From: Cryobacterium cryoconiti
GTDB lineage: Bacteria; Actinomycetota; Actinomycetes; Actinomycetales; Microbacteriaceae
DNA: 64,000 nucleotides
Direction: 5' to 3'
Assembly: GCF_004403065.1 (NCBI RefSeq)
Contig: NZ_SOHA01000032.1
Span: 1 to 64,000, forward strand
The position numbers and the translations under genes were made by a program. Positions 54,732 through 63,936 of the stretch are shown here, piece by piece (the stretch's first letter is position 1; every line of letters begins with the position of its first letter). The notes below the pieces were generated by a model. That model saw nothing but the letters and a program-made list of their open reading frames with translations. It had not been told where the DNA came from and did no database searches.

Positions 54732-56089
54732 GTAGTGCACGCACGCCGATCCGGCATCCGGATGTCGGGTCCGCCTCGGTCATGACCCGCCGGGCCTGGT
54801 GGCTTGTGGTGCTCAATTTCGTGCTGCCCGGCTCCGCCCAGGTGCTGGCGGGCAACCGCCGGCTCGGCCGGTTCGGCCTGCGGACGACCTTCGCGCTGAT
54901 CGCCTTCGCGGTCGTCGTCGGTGTCGCCTTCACGCTCTGGCCGGCGGTTGTGCTCACGGTCTTCACGAACTCGATCGGGCTGTGGGTGGCGGCGGCGCTG
55001 CTCGTTTTCCTCGGCGTCGTGTGGTCGATCCTCACCCTCGACACCCTCCGACTCGTGCGACTCGTGCGGGCCGGTCCCCGGGCCCGGCCCGTGATCGCCG
55101 CCTTCACGACCGTGCTCATGGTCGGAGTGGTCGGCGCCGCCGGTTACGGCGCCTACCTGGCAACCACGACCAGCGGACTCCTGTCGTCGGTCTTCGTGGC
55201 CGGCCCGACCGAACCGCCCGTCGACGGCCGGTACAACATCCTGCTGCTCGGCGGCGACGCCGGCCCGGACCGTGACGGCCTGCGCCCGGACAGCATCTCC
55301 GTGGTCAGCATCGACGCCGACACCGGTCAGGCCAGCATGATCGGGCTGCCCCGCAACCTGGAGGACGTGCCGTTCTCGCCGGGTCCGCTCGCCGACCTGT
55401 ACCCGGAGGGGTACGGCGCCATCGACGGCTGCGAGGTCTCCGCCTGCATGCTCAACTCGATCTACACCGAGGTCGAGCTGAAGAGCCCGGAGATGTACCC
55501 GGATGCGGTGGCCGACGGCAGCGAGCCGGGCATCGAGGGTATGCGTGACGCCGCCCAGGGCGTCACCGGCCTGACGATCCAGTACTACGTTCTGATCGAC
55601 ATGCAGGGTTTCTCCGACCTGGTGGATGCCCTCGGCGGCGTCGACATCAACGTCGACCACCGTGTGCCCGTGCACACCGACGAGACGTTCACCGAGGTGG
55701 CCTTCTGGTTCGAGCCCGGCATGCAGCACATGGACGGTTTCCACGCACTCTGGTACGCCCGCTCACGCCACGACACCAGCGACTACGACCGGATGGTGCG
55801 GCAGCGGCAGGTGCAGGAGGCGATCCTGGCCCAGGCGAGCCCCGCGAACGTGCTGACCAAGTTCCAGGCCGTGGCGTCCGCCGGAACCGAGGTCGTCAAG
55901 ACTGACATCCCCCAGGGCATGCTCGGTCACTTCACGCACCTCGCATCGAAGACGAAGGCGCTGCCGATCCAGTCGGTCGAACTGATCCCGGAGAACGACG
56001 TCGACCCGGAGGATCCCGACTACGACGTCATCCGCAGCCTGATCGATGCCGCCCTGGCACCGCCCGCCACGGAGGAACCGGCCCCGTAA
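54728..56089 (+). CDS. LytR-CpsA-Psr (LCP) family ligase
   Basis: A 453-residue membrane-anchored phosphotransferase that attaches wall glycopolymers to peptidoglycan. Four hydrophobic segments occupy residues 25-150, more than the single anchor of typical LCP proteins. The extracytoplasmic LCP domain shows [35 protein letters not shown] and [22 protein letters not shown] with the polyprenyl-phosphate-binding arginines. ATG 54728 overlaps the purE stop. It precedes the rhamnose and glycosyltransferase genes, which fits transfer of a rhamnose polymer. Confidence 0.93.
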   Translation: MSSARTPIRHPDVGSASVMTRRAWWLVVLNFVLPGSAQVLAGNRRLGRFGLRTTFALIAFAVVVGVAFTLWPAVVLTVFTNSIGLWVAAALLVFLGVVWSILTLDTLRLVRLVRAGPRARPVIAAFTTVLMVGVVGAAGYGAYLATTTSGLLSSVFVAGPTEPPVDGRYNILLLGGDAGPDRDGLRPDSISVVSIDADTGQASMIGLPRNLEDVPFSPGPLADLYPEGYGAIDGCEVSACMLNSIYTEVELKSPEMYPDAVADGSEPGIEGMRDAAQGVTGLTIQYYVLIDMQGFSDLVDALGGVDINVDHRVPVHTDETFTEVAFWFEPGMQHMDGFHALWYARSRHDTSDYDRMVRQRQVQEAILAQASPANVLTKFQAVASAGTEVVKTDIPQGMLGHFTHLASKTKALPIQSVELIPENDVDPEDPDYDVIRSLIDAALAPPATEEPAP

Positions 56090-56090
56090 G

Positions 56091-56130
56091 GCCGTGTCCT
56101 CGGCCCGCGCACTCGGCAGAGGGCACGGCT
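56091..56130. terminator. Bidirectional terminator between LCP and GT4 genes
   Basis: GCCGTG and CCTC near 56091-56101 pair with GAGG and CACGGC near 56119-56130. It lies between convergent stops at 56089 and 56149. Confidence 0.6.
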
Positions 56131-56148
56131 CCGGGGCACGGACTGTCG

Positions 56149-57294
56149 CTACAGGTCGGCGTGCAGGTGCCAGACCCGCTCGGCGGAATCCCGCCAGGTG
56201 AAGGCACGCGCGCGGTCGTCCCCGACGATGCGCAGCCTTTTCGCCAGTGCAGTGTCGGTCAGCACCCGGTTCACGGCCGCGGCCAGTCGCTCGGGGTACC
56301 CGGCGGCATCCTTTCGTTCCACGGCCAGGCCGGCGTCGCCGGCGGCCTCGACCAGGGCCGGGGCGTCCGAGTGCACCACTGGGGTGCCCAGGTGGAACGC
56401 CTGGATCATCGGGCCCGCGAAACCCTCTTCCAGGCTCGGGTAGACGAACACGGCCGCCCGTGCGATGACCACGGCCAGTTCCTCGTCGGTCAGTCCGTTC
56501 AGGGCGCGAACCCGGCCCCAGGGGAGGCCGGCCTCGTCGGCCACGGAGGCCAGATCGAGTTCACCCCAGGCGGAAGGCCCGAGCACGATCAGCGGCAGCT
56601 CCGGGCCCTCCGGCAGGCCGAGCGCCGTGATCAGGGCCGTGATGGCCTTGCGCGGCTCGAGCGTGCCGACAGCGACGATGTAGTCGGTCGGCAGCCCCAG
56701 TCGTTCCGCGATGATCTCCGTGGCGGACGAGTTCGACGGCAGACGCAGGCCGGTTCCGATGCCGCCGCCGATCACGCGCACGCGGTCTCCGAGGTCGATG
56801 ATGTCCGCGAGCTGGTGGGCCACGGCGTGGCTGGGCACCACGATCGCATCCGCGTGTTTGTGCGCACGTTTGACCATGGCCTTGGTCCAGGCGACGGTGG
56901 TGGGGGTGAGTGCCTCCGGATGCGTCCAGGCCAGCACGTCGTGGATGGTCACGGCCACCTGGCTGCCGTCCTTGACGATGTCGTGCCGACGGAGCGGCGC
57001 CAGCAGCGACGGGGCGTGGATCATGCCCGACCCGGAGGCGTGGGCGATGCCCAGCTGCCAGGCCCGGGTCAGCTCACGCCGGGGGAGCGTGGTCGTGTGC
57101 AGGCTGCCCAGCCCCGGCAGGCTCGACTCGATCCGGGCGCAGTGCTCGGCCGGCGACGAGGACACGATTCCCTCGACGTCGCACCCGGCCGGAGCCGTCT
57201 CGATCAGCGCCCGGGTCAGTTCCTCGGTGTAGCGACCGATGCCGCCCGGGACCGGAGCGATCATCTGGTCCAGGACGACTCTCAGTGTGGTCAT
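56149..57294 (-). CDS. GT4-family glycosyltransferase
   Basis: A 381-residue GT-B enzyme. The N-domain has VLDQMIAPVPGGIGRYTEEL, the acceptor side; the C-domain has VAVGTLEPRKAITALITAL (phosphate loop) and VYPSLEEGFAGPMIQAFHLG with the EX7E motif. It resembles WbaZ/rhamnosyl- or mannosyltransferases of O-antigen and wall glycan pathways. It overlaps rmlD by four bases in the operon rmlB-rmlD-GT4, so a dTDP-rhamnose donor is plausible but not proven. Confidence 0.9.
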   Translation of the reverse strand: MTTLRVVLDQMIAPVPGGIGRYTEELTRALIETAPAGCDVEGIVSSSPAEHCARIESSLPGLGSLHTTTLPRRELTRAWQLGIAHASGSGMIHAPSLLAPLRRHDIVKDGSQVAVTIHDVLAWTHPEALTPTTVAWTKAMVKRAHKHADAIVVPSHAVAHQLADIIDLGDRVRVIGGGIGTGLRLPSNSSATEIIAERLGLPTDYIVAVGTLEPRKAITALITALGLPEGPELPLIVLGPSAWGELDLASVADEAGLPWGRVRALNGLTDEELAVVIARAAVFVYPSLEEGFAGPMIQAFHLGTPVVHSDAPALVEAAGDAGLAVERKDAAGYPERLAAAVNRVLTDTALAKRLRIVGDDRARAFTWRDSAERVWHLHADL

Positions 57295-58145
57295 TTCTCT
57301 GTGAAGATCCCCTGCTCGGCTGCCGCGGCCAGCGCCTCGCGCCAGTCACGGATGGGGGACAAACCTGCGGCAGCCCAGGCGTCGTGGCCGAGCACCGAAT
57401 AGGAGGGCCGCGGGGCCGGGCGCACGAACTGTGAGCTGTCGGTCGGGGTGACCCGCTCCGGATCGAGGCCGGCCGTGGCGAAGACGGCCCGGGCGAAGCC
57501 GAACCAGCTCGTCACGCCGGTGCTGGTTCCGTGGTAAATGCCGGCGGGGGCGCCGGAATCGAGCAGGGCGACGATCTGCGCCGCGAGGTCGGCGGTCCAG
57601 GTGGGCTGGCCGACCTGGTCGTCGACGACGCTCAGGGTGTCGCGGGCCGCGGCCAGTTTCAGCATGGTCTTGGGAAAGTTCGGGCCGTGCTGGCCGTAGA
57701 GCCAGGCCGTGCGCACGATGTAACTGCCTGCCTTGTGCTCCTGCAGCACGAATGCCTCGCCCGCGGCCTTGGTGCGGCCGTACGCGGAGATCGGGTCGAT
57801 CTCCGCGGTCTCGGCGTAGGGCTCGGTGGCGCTGCCGTCGAAGACGTAGTCGGTCGAGACCTGCACGAGCTTCGCCCCGGTGGCGGATGCCGCCAGCGCC
57901 AGGTTCTGCGGGCCGGTCGCGTTGATCGCGTACGCGGCATCCTCGTTCGTCTCGGCGTCGTCCACCTTGGTGTACGCGGCCGCGTTGATCACGACGTCGT
58001 AGCCGGCGACCGCCGCCAGGACGGCGTCCCGGTCGGTGATGTCCAGTTCGGCGCGGTCGAACGCCGTGACGTCGCGGCCGGCGAGAGCCGCCTGCAGGTC
58101 GCGGCCGAGCATCCCGGCCGCGCCGGTGATCAGGTAGCGGGTCAT
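57291..58145 (-). CDS. rmlD: dTDP-4-dehydrorhamnose reductase
   Basis: Last step of dTDP-L-rhamnose synthesis. The 284-residue SDR-family enzyme has RYLITGAAGMLGRDLQAAL (NADPH loop), VVINAAAYTKVDDAETNED, STDYVFDGSA and YGRTKAAGE with the catalytic YxxxK. ATG 58145 overlaps the rmlB stop by one base (TGATG). Also named rfbD. Overlaps the downstream glycosyltransferase start. Confidence 0.96.
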   Translation of the reverse strand: MTRYLITGAAGMLGRDLQAALAGRDVTAFDRAELDITDRDAVLAAVAGYDVVINAAAYTKVDDAETNEDAAYAINATGPQNLALAASATGAKLVQVSTDYVFDGSATEPYAETAEIDPISAYGRTKAAGEAFVLQEHKAGSYIVRTAWLYGQHGPNFPKTMLKLAAARDTLSVVDDQVGQPTWTADLAAQIVALLDSGAPAGIYHGTSTGVTSWFGFARAVFATAGLDPERVTPTDSSQFVRPAPRPSYSVLGHDAWAAAGLSPIRDWREALAAAAEQGIFTEK

Positions 58146-59131
58146 CAGCTCAATGCCGCACGGGCCTTGAGCGGCTCCCACCAGGTGCGGTTGTCGCGGT
58201 ACCACTGCACGACATCCGCGAGCCCCTGCTCGAACGGCACGAGGGGCGCGTAGCCGAGTTCGGCCTGGATCTTCGAGATGTCCACGGAGTAGCGCAGGTC
58301 GTGACCGAGACGGTCGGCGACCCGGTCGACGTAGGACCAGTCCTTGCCGGTCGACTCGAGCAGCATCTCGGTGAGCTCCTTGTTGGTCAGCTCGGTGCCG
58401 CCGCCGATGTTGTAGATCTCACCGGCGCGACCGCCGACGAGCACCATCGCGATGGCGCGGGTGTGGTCGTCCACGTGCAGCCAGTCACGGATGTTGTTGC
58501 CCTCGCCATAGAGGGGAACGTGCAGGTCGTCGATCAGGTTCGTGACGAAGAGCGGGATGACCTTCTCCGGGAAGTGGTACGGGCCATAGTTGTTCGAGCA
58601 GCGCGTGATCGAAATGTTCAGACCGTGCGTGCGGTGGTAGCTGCGGGCGAGCAGGTCGCTGCCGGCCTTGGAAGCCGAGTAGGGGGAGTTCGGCTCGAGC
58701 GCGCGCTCTTCGTTCCACGAGCCCTCGGCGATGGAGCCGTAGACCTCGTCGGTGGAGACGTGCACGAACCGGGCCAGGTTGTGGCGCAGGGCCGCGTCGA
58801 GCAGCTGCTGGGTGCCGAGAACGTTCGTCTCGACGAAGATCGACGCGTCGCGCACGGAGCGGTCCACGTGGGATTCGGCGGCGAAGTGCACGACCGCGTC
58901 AAGAGTGGGGAAGAGCTGGTCGAGCAGGGCGGCGTCACGGATGTCGCCGTGCACGAACGAGTACCGCGGGGACGCGGCGACCGGGGCCAGGTTCTCAAGG
59001 TTGCCCGAGTAGGTGAGGGCGTCGAGCACGACGACCTCGGCTCCTTCGAGGCCGGGGTAGGCGTCTTCGAGGGTGCGTCGAACGAAGTTCGAGCCGATGA
59101 AACCGGCTCCGCCGGTGACGAGGATCTTCAT
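58145..59131 (-). CDS. rmlB: dTDP-glucose 4,6-dehydratase
   Basis: Second step of dTDP-rhamnose synthesis. The 328-residue extended SDR has ILVTGGAGFIGSNFVRRTLE, HFAAESHVDRSV, HVSTDEVYGS and YSASKAGSDLLAR (YxxxK), and the substrate block NNYGPYHFPEKVIPL. Its promoter probably uses TAGAAT on the minus strand (59176-59171), leaving a leader of about 33 bases. Divergent to rmlC, so all four rml genes are controlled from one 72-base region. Confidence 0.97.
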   Translation of the reverse strand: MKILVTGGAGFIGSNFVRRTLEDAYPGLEGAEVVVLDALTYSGNLENLAPVAASPRYSFVHGDIRDAALLDQLFPTLDAVVHFAAESHVDRSVRDASIFVETNVLGTQQLLDAALRHNLARFVHVSTDEVYGSIAEGSWNEERALEPNSPYSASKAGSDLLARSYHRTHGLNISITRCSNNYGPYHFPEKVIPLFVTNLIDDLHVPLYGEGNNIRDWLHVDDHTRAIAMVLVGGRAGEIYNIGGGTELTNKELTEMLLESTGKDWSYVDRVADRLGHDLRYSVDISKIQAELGYAPLVPFEQGLADVVQWYRDNRTWWEPLKARAALS

Positions 59132-59170
59132 ATGGAGGTAACCGTTCCGTTTGATGAAAGTGCCCCCGCG

Positions 59171-59203
59171 ATTCTACCGGTAAGCGCTTGGTAGACTTCC
59201 CCG
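59171..59203. promoter_or_regulatory. Back-to-back rmlB / rmlC promoters
   Basis: TAGAAT on the minus strand (59176-59171) and TAGACT on the plus strand (59192-59197) are 15 bases apart and point outward. The plus hexamer lies exactly 6 bases before the rmlC GTG, predicting a leaderless rmlC mRNA. Confidence 0.7.
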
Positions 59204-59812
59204 GTGAAGATCCGCGAACTCTCCATCCCCGATTCCTACGAAATCACTCCCAAGCAGTTTGGGGACGACCGGGGGGTTTTCCTCGAGTGGTACCGCTTCG
59301 ACCGGCTCGAGGAGACGATCGGGCACCGCCTCGACATCGCCCAGGCCAACACGTCGGTGTCCAAGCGCGGTTCCGTGCGCGGCATCCACTTCGCCGACAT
59401 CCCGCCGAGCCAGGCCAAGTACGTCACGGCCACCCACGGCGCGGTGCTGGACTTCGTCATCGACATCCGGGTGGGCTCCCCGACCTTCGGTCAGTGGGAC
59501 AGCGTTCTGCTCGACGACACCGACCGACGTGCGATCTACATCGCCGAGGGCCTCGGCCACTGCTTCGTGGCGCTCACCGACAACGCCACGGTCAGCTACC
59601 TGGTGACCGCACCCTTCAACCCCGGCCGCGAGCACGGCATCAACCCGCTCGACGCCGACATCGGCCTGGTCTTCCCGCCCGAAGCGGGCGAACTGCTCCT
59701 GTCCCCGAAGGACACGGATGCCCCGAGCCTGACCGAAGCCGCCGCCAGCGGCTTGCTGCCCACCTGGGCCGATGCCCGGGCGTTCTACACGTCCCTCAAC
59801 GAAGGAAAGTGA
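59204..59812 (+). CDS. rmlC: dTDP-4-dehydrorhamnose 3,5-epimerase
   Basis: Third step of dTDP-rhamnose synthesis. The 202-residue cupin has [17 protein letters not shown] (active-site histidine region), [17 protein letters not shown], and [34 protein letters not shown] is conserved. GTG 59204 shows TAGACT 6 bases upstream and no ribosome site. Followed at 2 bases by rmlA. Confidence 0.95.
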   Translation: MKIRELSIPDSYEITPKQFGDDRGVFLEWYRFDRLEETIGHRLDIAQANTSVSKRGSVRGIHFADIPPSQAKYVTATHGAVLDFVIDIRVGSPTFGQWDSVLLDDTDRRAIYIAEGLGHCFVALTDNATVSYLVTAPFNPGREHGINPLDADIGLVFPPEAGELLLSPKDTDAPSLTEAAASGLLPTWADARAFYTSLNEGK

Positions 59813-59814
59813 CA

Positions 59815-60684
59815 ATGCGCGGAATCATCCTCGCCGGCGGCTCCGGCACCCGGCTGTGGCCCATCACCAAGGCCATCTCCAAACAGCTGATGCCCATCTA
59901 CGACAAGCCGATGATCTACTACCCCCTGTCGACGCTGATGATGGCGGACATCAACGAGATCCTGATCATCACCACGCCCGAGTACAACGACCAGTTCCGG
60001 GCGCTGCTGGGCGACGGGTCTCACCTCGGACTGCGGATCGAGTACGCCTCCCAGCCGTCCCCGGACGGTCTCGCCCAGGCGTTCATCATCGGTGAGGAAT
60101 TCATCGGGGACCAGAGCGTCGCTCTCGTGCTCGGCGACAACATCTTCCACGGCGCAGGTCTGGGTTCGGCCCTGCGCGGCAACGCCGACCTGGTCGGCGC
60201 CCGGATCTTCGCCTACCACGTGAGCAATCCCACCGCCTACGGCGTAGTGGAATTCGACGACAGCATGACGGCGCTGTCGATCGAGGAGAAGCCGACGAAG
60301 CCGAAGAGCAACTACGCGGTTCCCGGCCTCTACTTCTACGACAATTCGGTCGTCGAGATCGCGAAGACCATCGAGCCCAGTGCGCGCGGCGAACTCGAGA
60401 TCAGCACCGTCAACGAGCGTTACCTCGCGCAGGGCAACCTGCACGTGCAGGTTCTCGACCGTGGCACCGCGTGGCTCGACACCGGCACATTCGAGTCGAT
60501 GATGCAGGCGTCCGAGTACGTGCGCGTGATCGAAGACCGCCAGGGCTTCAAGGTCGGCTGCATCGAGGAGATCGCCTGGCGGGCCGGCTGGATCTCGAGC
60601 GCCGAGCTCGAAGCGCTGGCGGAGCCGCTGCAGAAGAGCGGCTACGGGCGTTACCTGACCGGGCTCATCGCCACGAACGAGTGA
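59815..60684 (+). CDS. rmlA: Glucose-1-phosphate thymidylyltransferase
   Basis: First step of dTDP-rhamnose synthesis, joining dTTP and glucose 1-phosphate. The 289-residue protein has [47 protein letters not shown] and [16 protein letters not shown]. Length is standard. ATG 59815 follows GAAGGAAAG by about 5 bases. It converges with the GT2 gene 14 bases away. Confidence 0.97.
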   Translation: MRGIILAGGSGTRLWPITKAISKQLMPIYDKPMIYYPLSTLMMADINEILIITTPEYNDQFRALLGDGSHLGLRIEYASQPSPDGLAQAFIIGEEFIGDQSVALVLGDNIFHGAGLGSALRGNADLVGARIFAYHVSNPTAYGVVEFDDSMTALSIEEKPTKPKSNYAVPGLYFYDNSVVEIAKTIEPSARGELEISTVNERYLAQGNLHVQVLDRGTAWLDTGTFESMMQASEYVRVIEDRQGFKVGCIEEIAWRAGWISSAELEALAEPLQKSGYGRYLTGLIATNE

Positions 60685-60698
60685 TCAGCGACTACTGA

Positions 60699-61571
60699 TC
60701 AGCCCAGACGGCCGGTGCGGGCCAGGACGCGGGCCCGCACCGACAGGCCGAGCTTGAGCGCCCAGCGCACGGGGGCCAGATAGGGCGCGGAATACTTCTT
60801 CTCCAGGTAGCGGTAGGCGCTGGCATGGTGGGCGCGCACCATCTTGCCCGACTCGGTGCTGGTCGAGTGCGCACCGGTGTGCACGACGGATGCCGCGGGA
60901 GTGTAGACGTTCGTCCACCCGGCCTTGCCCATCCGGTAACCCAGATCGACGTCTTCGAAGTACATGAAAAAGCCCTCGTCGAAACCGTTGAGCTCGTCGA
61001 ACGCGGTGCGGCGCACGAGGAGACAGGCTCCGGACAGCCAGCCGACCGGGCGGCGCACGTCGGACCCCTCGCTCTCGGCCCGGTAGGAGCGGCTCCACGG
61101 GTTCGTCGGCCAGAGGCGGGCGAACAGTGCGTGTCCCACTCCGTTTCGGAGCGAGGGAAGCTGCCGACCCGACGGGTAGGTGGTGCCGTCGGCGTTCAGC
61201 ACCCTCGGCCCGACCGAACCGACGAGGGGGTCAGCCGCAAGCTCTGCGAGCAGCGCGCTGGTTGCGCCATGGCCGAGCTCGACATCCGGATTCGAGATCA
61301 GGATCGAGGTGACGTGTGGGGGCAGGGACGCGATCGCCGCGTTGATGGCGCCGCCATAGCCCCGGTTCTCGCCGAGGGCGAGGAGACGAGCACCCTGCAC
61401 TCGCGCGATTTCCGAGATGGCGTTGACGTCGGATGAGTGGTTGTCGGCCACGATCACATCAAGCTGGAGGTCTTCGCTCAGCCGCACAGAGTCGAGGAAT
61501 TTCGGCAGGTGGGAGCTCGAATTGTAAGTAACTGTGACCACGGCCGTGGACTCGAGGAGAGGGTTAGACAT
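60699..61571 (-). CDS. GT2-family glycosyltransferase, rhamnosyltransferase (WbbL-like)
   Basis: A 290-residue GT-A enzyme. The N-terminal donor fold is VVTVTYNSSSHLPKFLDSV, the DXD-like site is ISNPDVELG, and WLSGACLLVRRTAFDELNGF with FFMYFEDVDLGYRMGKAGW (catalytic ED) are typical of WbbL-type rhamnosyltransferases that add rhamnose to GlcNAc-PP-polyprenol in arabinogalactan linker or teichoic-type glycans. ATG 61571 is used; TTG 61580 would add three residues. Adjacent rml genes support dTDP-rhamnose as donor. Confidence 0.92.
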   Translation of the reverse strand: MSNPLLESTAVVTVTYNSSSHLPKFLDSVRLSEDLQLDVIVADNHSSDVNAISEIARVQGARLLALGENRGYGGAINAAIASLPPHVTSILISNPDVELGHGATSALLAELAADPLVGSVGPRVLNADGTTYPSGRQLPSLRNGVGHALFARLWPTNPWSRSYRAESEGSDVRRPVGWLSGACLLVRRTAFDELNGFDEGFFMYFEDVDLGYRMGKAGWTNVYTPAASVVHTGAHSTSTESGKMVRAHHASAYRYLEKKYSAPYLAPVRWALKLGLSVRARVLARTGRLG

Positions 61572-61653
61572 CAGGATCAAGCATACTCAGTGCCCCTGGG
61601 GCCTGAATCGCCGCGGTTGTCGGCCGGGACCGGGTCGCCCCCGGGGCCGTTGA

Positions 61654-61722
61654 TAGACTCGGTCGGACATGCCTATATCTACTGAGACTGATCCGATGAC
61701 GACCGACAAGGGGATCTCTTGA
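61654..61722 (+). promoter_or_regulatory. Promoter with short leader ORF before the WsaF-like gene
   Basis: TAGACT (61654-61659) lies 9 bases before ATG 61669, which opens a 17-codon frame (MPISTETDPMTTDKGIS) whose TGA (61720-61722) overlaps the TTG start at 61719. A short coupled leader peptide is possible; AAGGGGA also lies 6 bases before the TTG. Confidence 0.5.
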
Positions 61723-63014
61723 CCGTGTTCCGCAGGAGCCTCCGCATTATCCGCGAACAGGGTCCCAAAGTTTTTGTAGGCAAGGCGCTGCACATCGGCC
61801 TTCGACCCGTGCGTGTTCTGCGTGCGGAGGGTCCGCGCGTGTTCATCGTGCGCAGCCTGACGAAGGCCAGCACGAAGATCGCCCGTCATGAGAGCGTGAT
61901 GCTCGTCGCCAACGAGGATGCAGCCGAGCTGGACTGGACCCAGTCCCCACCGTGGCGCGTCTCGCCGACCGTGGTGACTGACGGCCCCGTCGACATCGCC
62001 TGGATCATGTCGCCTCCCGGCCTCGAAAGCGGCGGGCACCAGAACCTGTTCCGGTTCATCGACATCGCGGAGAAGGCCGGGCACCGCTGCTCGATCTACC
62101 TCTATACGACGAGTGCCGCCGCCGTGAGCATCCCGGACATCCGTGCGATGTTGAAGTCTGCCGGCGCCTACCCGGAAGTTGCCGCCCGCATCACGATGTA
62201 CGACCGCGACCAGGGCGTCGACGCGAGCACCCAGGCGATTTTCGCCACCGGCTGGGAGACCGCCTACCCGGCCTACCTCGACACGTCCGATGCGCGCCGG
62301 TTCTACTTCGTGCAGGACTACGAGGCGAGCTTCTACCCGCTCGGCACCGAGTCCCTGCTCGCCGGCAACACCTACAACTTCGGCTTCCACGGCATCACGG
62401 CCGGCGGCTGGCTGGCCCACAAGCTCTCCACCGAGTACGGCATGACCACGGACCACTTCGACTTCGCGGTGGACAAGACCCACTACAGCGTCACGAATGT
62501 GGAACGGCGCAACGAGGTCTTCTTCTACGCCCGGCCGGTCACCCCGCGCCGCGCCTTCGAATTCGGATTGCTCGCCCTGGCGGAGTTCGCCCGGCTCAAG
62601 CCTGACGTGCGCATCAACCTGGCCGGCTGGGACGTGTCGAACTGGAACATCCCGTTCGAGTACACCAACCTCTCGAGCCTCGATATCTCCGAGCTCAACG
62701 CCGTGTACAACCGCTGCGCCGCCGGCCTGGTGATGTCGTTGTCGAACATGTCCCTGCTGCCGCTGGAGCTGCTGTCGAGCGGCGTCACTCCCGTGGTGAA
62801 CGACGGCCCCAACAACCGGATGGTCTCGGACAACCCCTTCATCGAGTACGTGCCTGCCTCGCCGCAGGCCATCGCCCGCAAAATGGCCGAGGTGTTCGAC
62901 CACCCCGACGCCGTCGCACGGTCGATCGCGATGTCGGAGTCGGTCGCGCAGGTCAACTGGTCCGATTCCGGGGTGCAGTTCCTCGCGGCGTTCGAAGGGG
63001 CCATGCGTGGCTAA
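61719..63014 (+). CDS. Glycosyltransferase, WsaF/rhamnan-synthesis like
   Basis: A 431-residue GT-B enzyme. After a 65-residue basic N-terminus, VDIAWIMSPPGLESGGHQNLFRFIDIAEKAG matches (as two parts of about 15 residues each) the N-domain of WsaF-type rhamnosyltransferases; YFVQDYEASFYPLG and GLVMSLSNMSLLPLELLSSG (split motif of the donor side) support this. TTG 61719 has AAGGGGA upstream and is preceded by an overlapping leader frame. It overlaps the epimerase gene by 8 bases. It probably adds rhamnose to the wall polysaccharide. Confidence 0.88.
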   Translation: MTVFRRSLRIIREQGPKVFVGKALHIGLRPVRVLRAEGPRVFIVRSLTKASTKIARHESVMLVANEDAAELDWTQSPPWRVSPTVVTDGPVDIAWIMSPPGLESGGHQNLFRFIDIAEKAGHRCSIYLYTTSAAAVSIPDIRAMLKSAGAYPEVAARITMYDRDQGVDASTQAIFATGWETAYPAYLDTSDARRFYFVQDYEASFYPLGTESLLAGNTYNFGFHGITAGGWLAHKLSTEYGMTTDHFDFAVDKTHYSVTNVERRNEVFFYARPVTPRRAFEFGLLALAEFARLKPDVRINLAGWDVSNWNIPFEYTNLSSLDISELNAVYNRCAAGLVMSLSNMSLLPLELLSSGVTPVVNDGPNNRMVSDNPFIEYVPASPQAIARKMAEVFDHPDAVARSIAMSESVAQVNWSDSGVQFLAAFEGAMRG

Positions 63015-63936
63015 GGCAGTCGTCATCGGGGCCAACGGCTTCATCGGCTCCCACCTGGTTGACTCCCTGGCCGCCGCCGGTCACTCCGTCACCGCGTTCG
63101 ACCGGTTCAGCTCTCAGAACCCGACCTTCACCGCTCCGGACGTGCGGGTGCTGCAGGGCGAGTTCCTCAGCCGTTCCGACCTCGAAGGTGCCGTGGACGG
63201 CCAGGAATACGTGTTCCACTTCCTGTCGACCACGAGCCCGGCGACCGCCGAAAGCGATCCGACCCTGGACATCCGCACCAATGTCGCCCAGACGGTCGAG
63301 CTTCTCGAGTCGGCCGCGACCGCCGGGATCAAGCGGTTCTATTTCGCCTCGACCGGCGGTGCCATCTACGGGCCGCAGGGCCAGGCGGAGTACGCCGAGA
63401 CCGACCGGGCGCTGCCGATTTCCCCGTACGGGATCGGCAAGCTGTCGATTGAGCACTACCTGCACTATTTCAAGACCAAGCACGGCCTCGAGTCCACCGC
63501 GCTGCGCATTTCGAATCCCTACGGGACCCGCCAGAAGCCCAACAAGAAGCAGGGCCTGATCCCGATCGCCCTGCGCCAGATCTCCCTCGGGCGACCGGTG
63601 ATCCGCCTGGGCAACGGTTCGATGGTGCGCGACTACGTCTACGTGGAGGACCTGGTGCGGATGGTGACGCCGATGGTCGGTGTGGACACCGAATTCGACC
63701 TGTACAACCTGGGCAGCGGCATCGGCTACTCAGTGACCGACATCATCAATTCCCTGCGCCGGGTGACCGGCATCGACTTCGCCGTCGAGGAGCGACCGGC
63801 TCCGCCCACGTTCGTCGACCGGGTCGTGCTGGACACCGAACGCTATCGGTCGGAGTTCGGCACCGCCGACATGACCGAGCTCGACGAAGGCGTCAGACTC
63901 ACCTATGAAGAAATCCGAGAGCACCAGAATGACTGA
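63007..63936 (+). CDS. NAD-dependent epimerase/dehydratase (GalE-like)
   Basis: A 309-residue extended SDR acting on a nucleotide sugar. The NAD loop is VVIGANGFIGSHLVDSLAAAG, the catalytic segment is FASTGGAIYGPQG with YGIGKLSIEHYLHYFK (YxxxK), and the C-terminal region has VRDYVYVEDLVRMV. Substrate could be UDP-glucose or UDP-GlcNAc. GTG 63007 overlaps the upstream glycosyltransferase and the stop overlaps the next one, so all are one operon. Confidence 0.93.
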   Translation: MAKAVVIGANGFIGSHLVDSLAAAGHSVTAFDRFSSQNPTFTAPDVRVLQGEFLSRSDLEGAVDGQEYVFHFLSTTSPATAESDPTLDIRTNVAQTVELLESAATAGIKRFYFASTGGAIYGPQGQAEYAETDRALPISPYGIGKLSIEHYLHYFKTKHGLESTALRISNPYGTRQKPNKKQGLIPIALRQISLGRPVIRLGNGSMVRDYVYVEDLVRMVTPMVGVDTEFDLYNLGSGIGYSVTDIINSLRRVTGIDFAVEERPAPPTFVDRVVLDTERYRSEFGTADMTELDEGVRLTYEEIREHQND

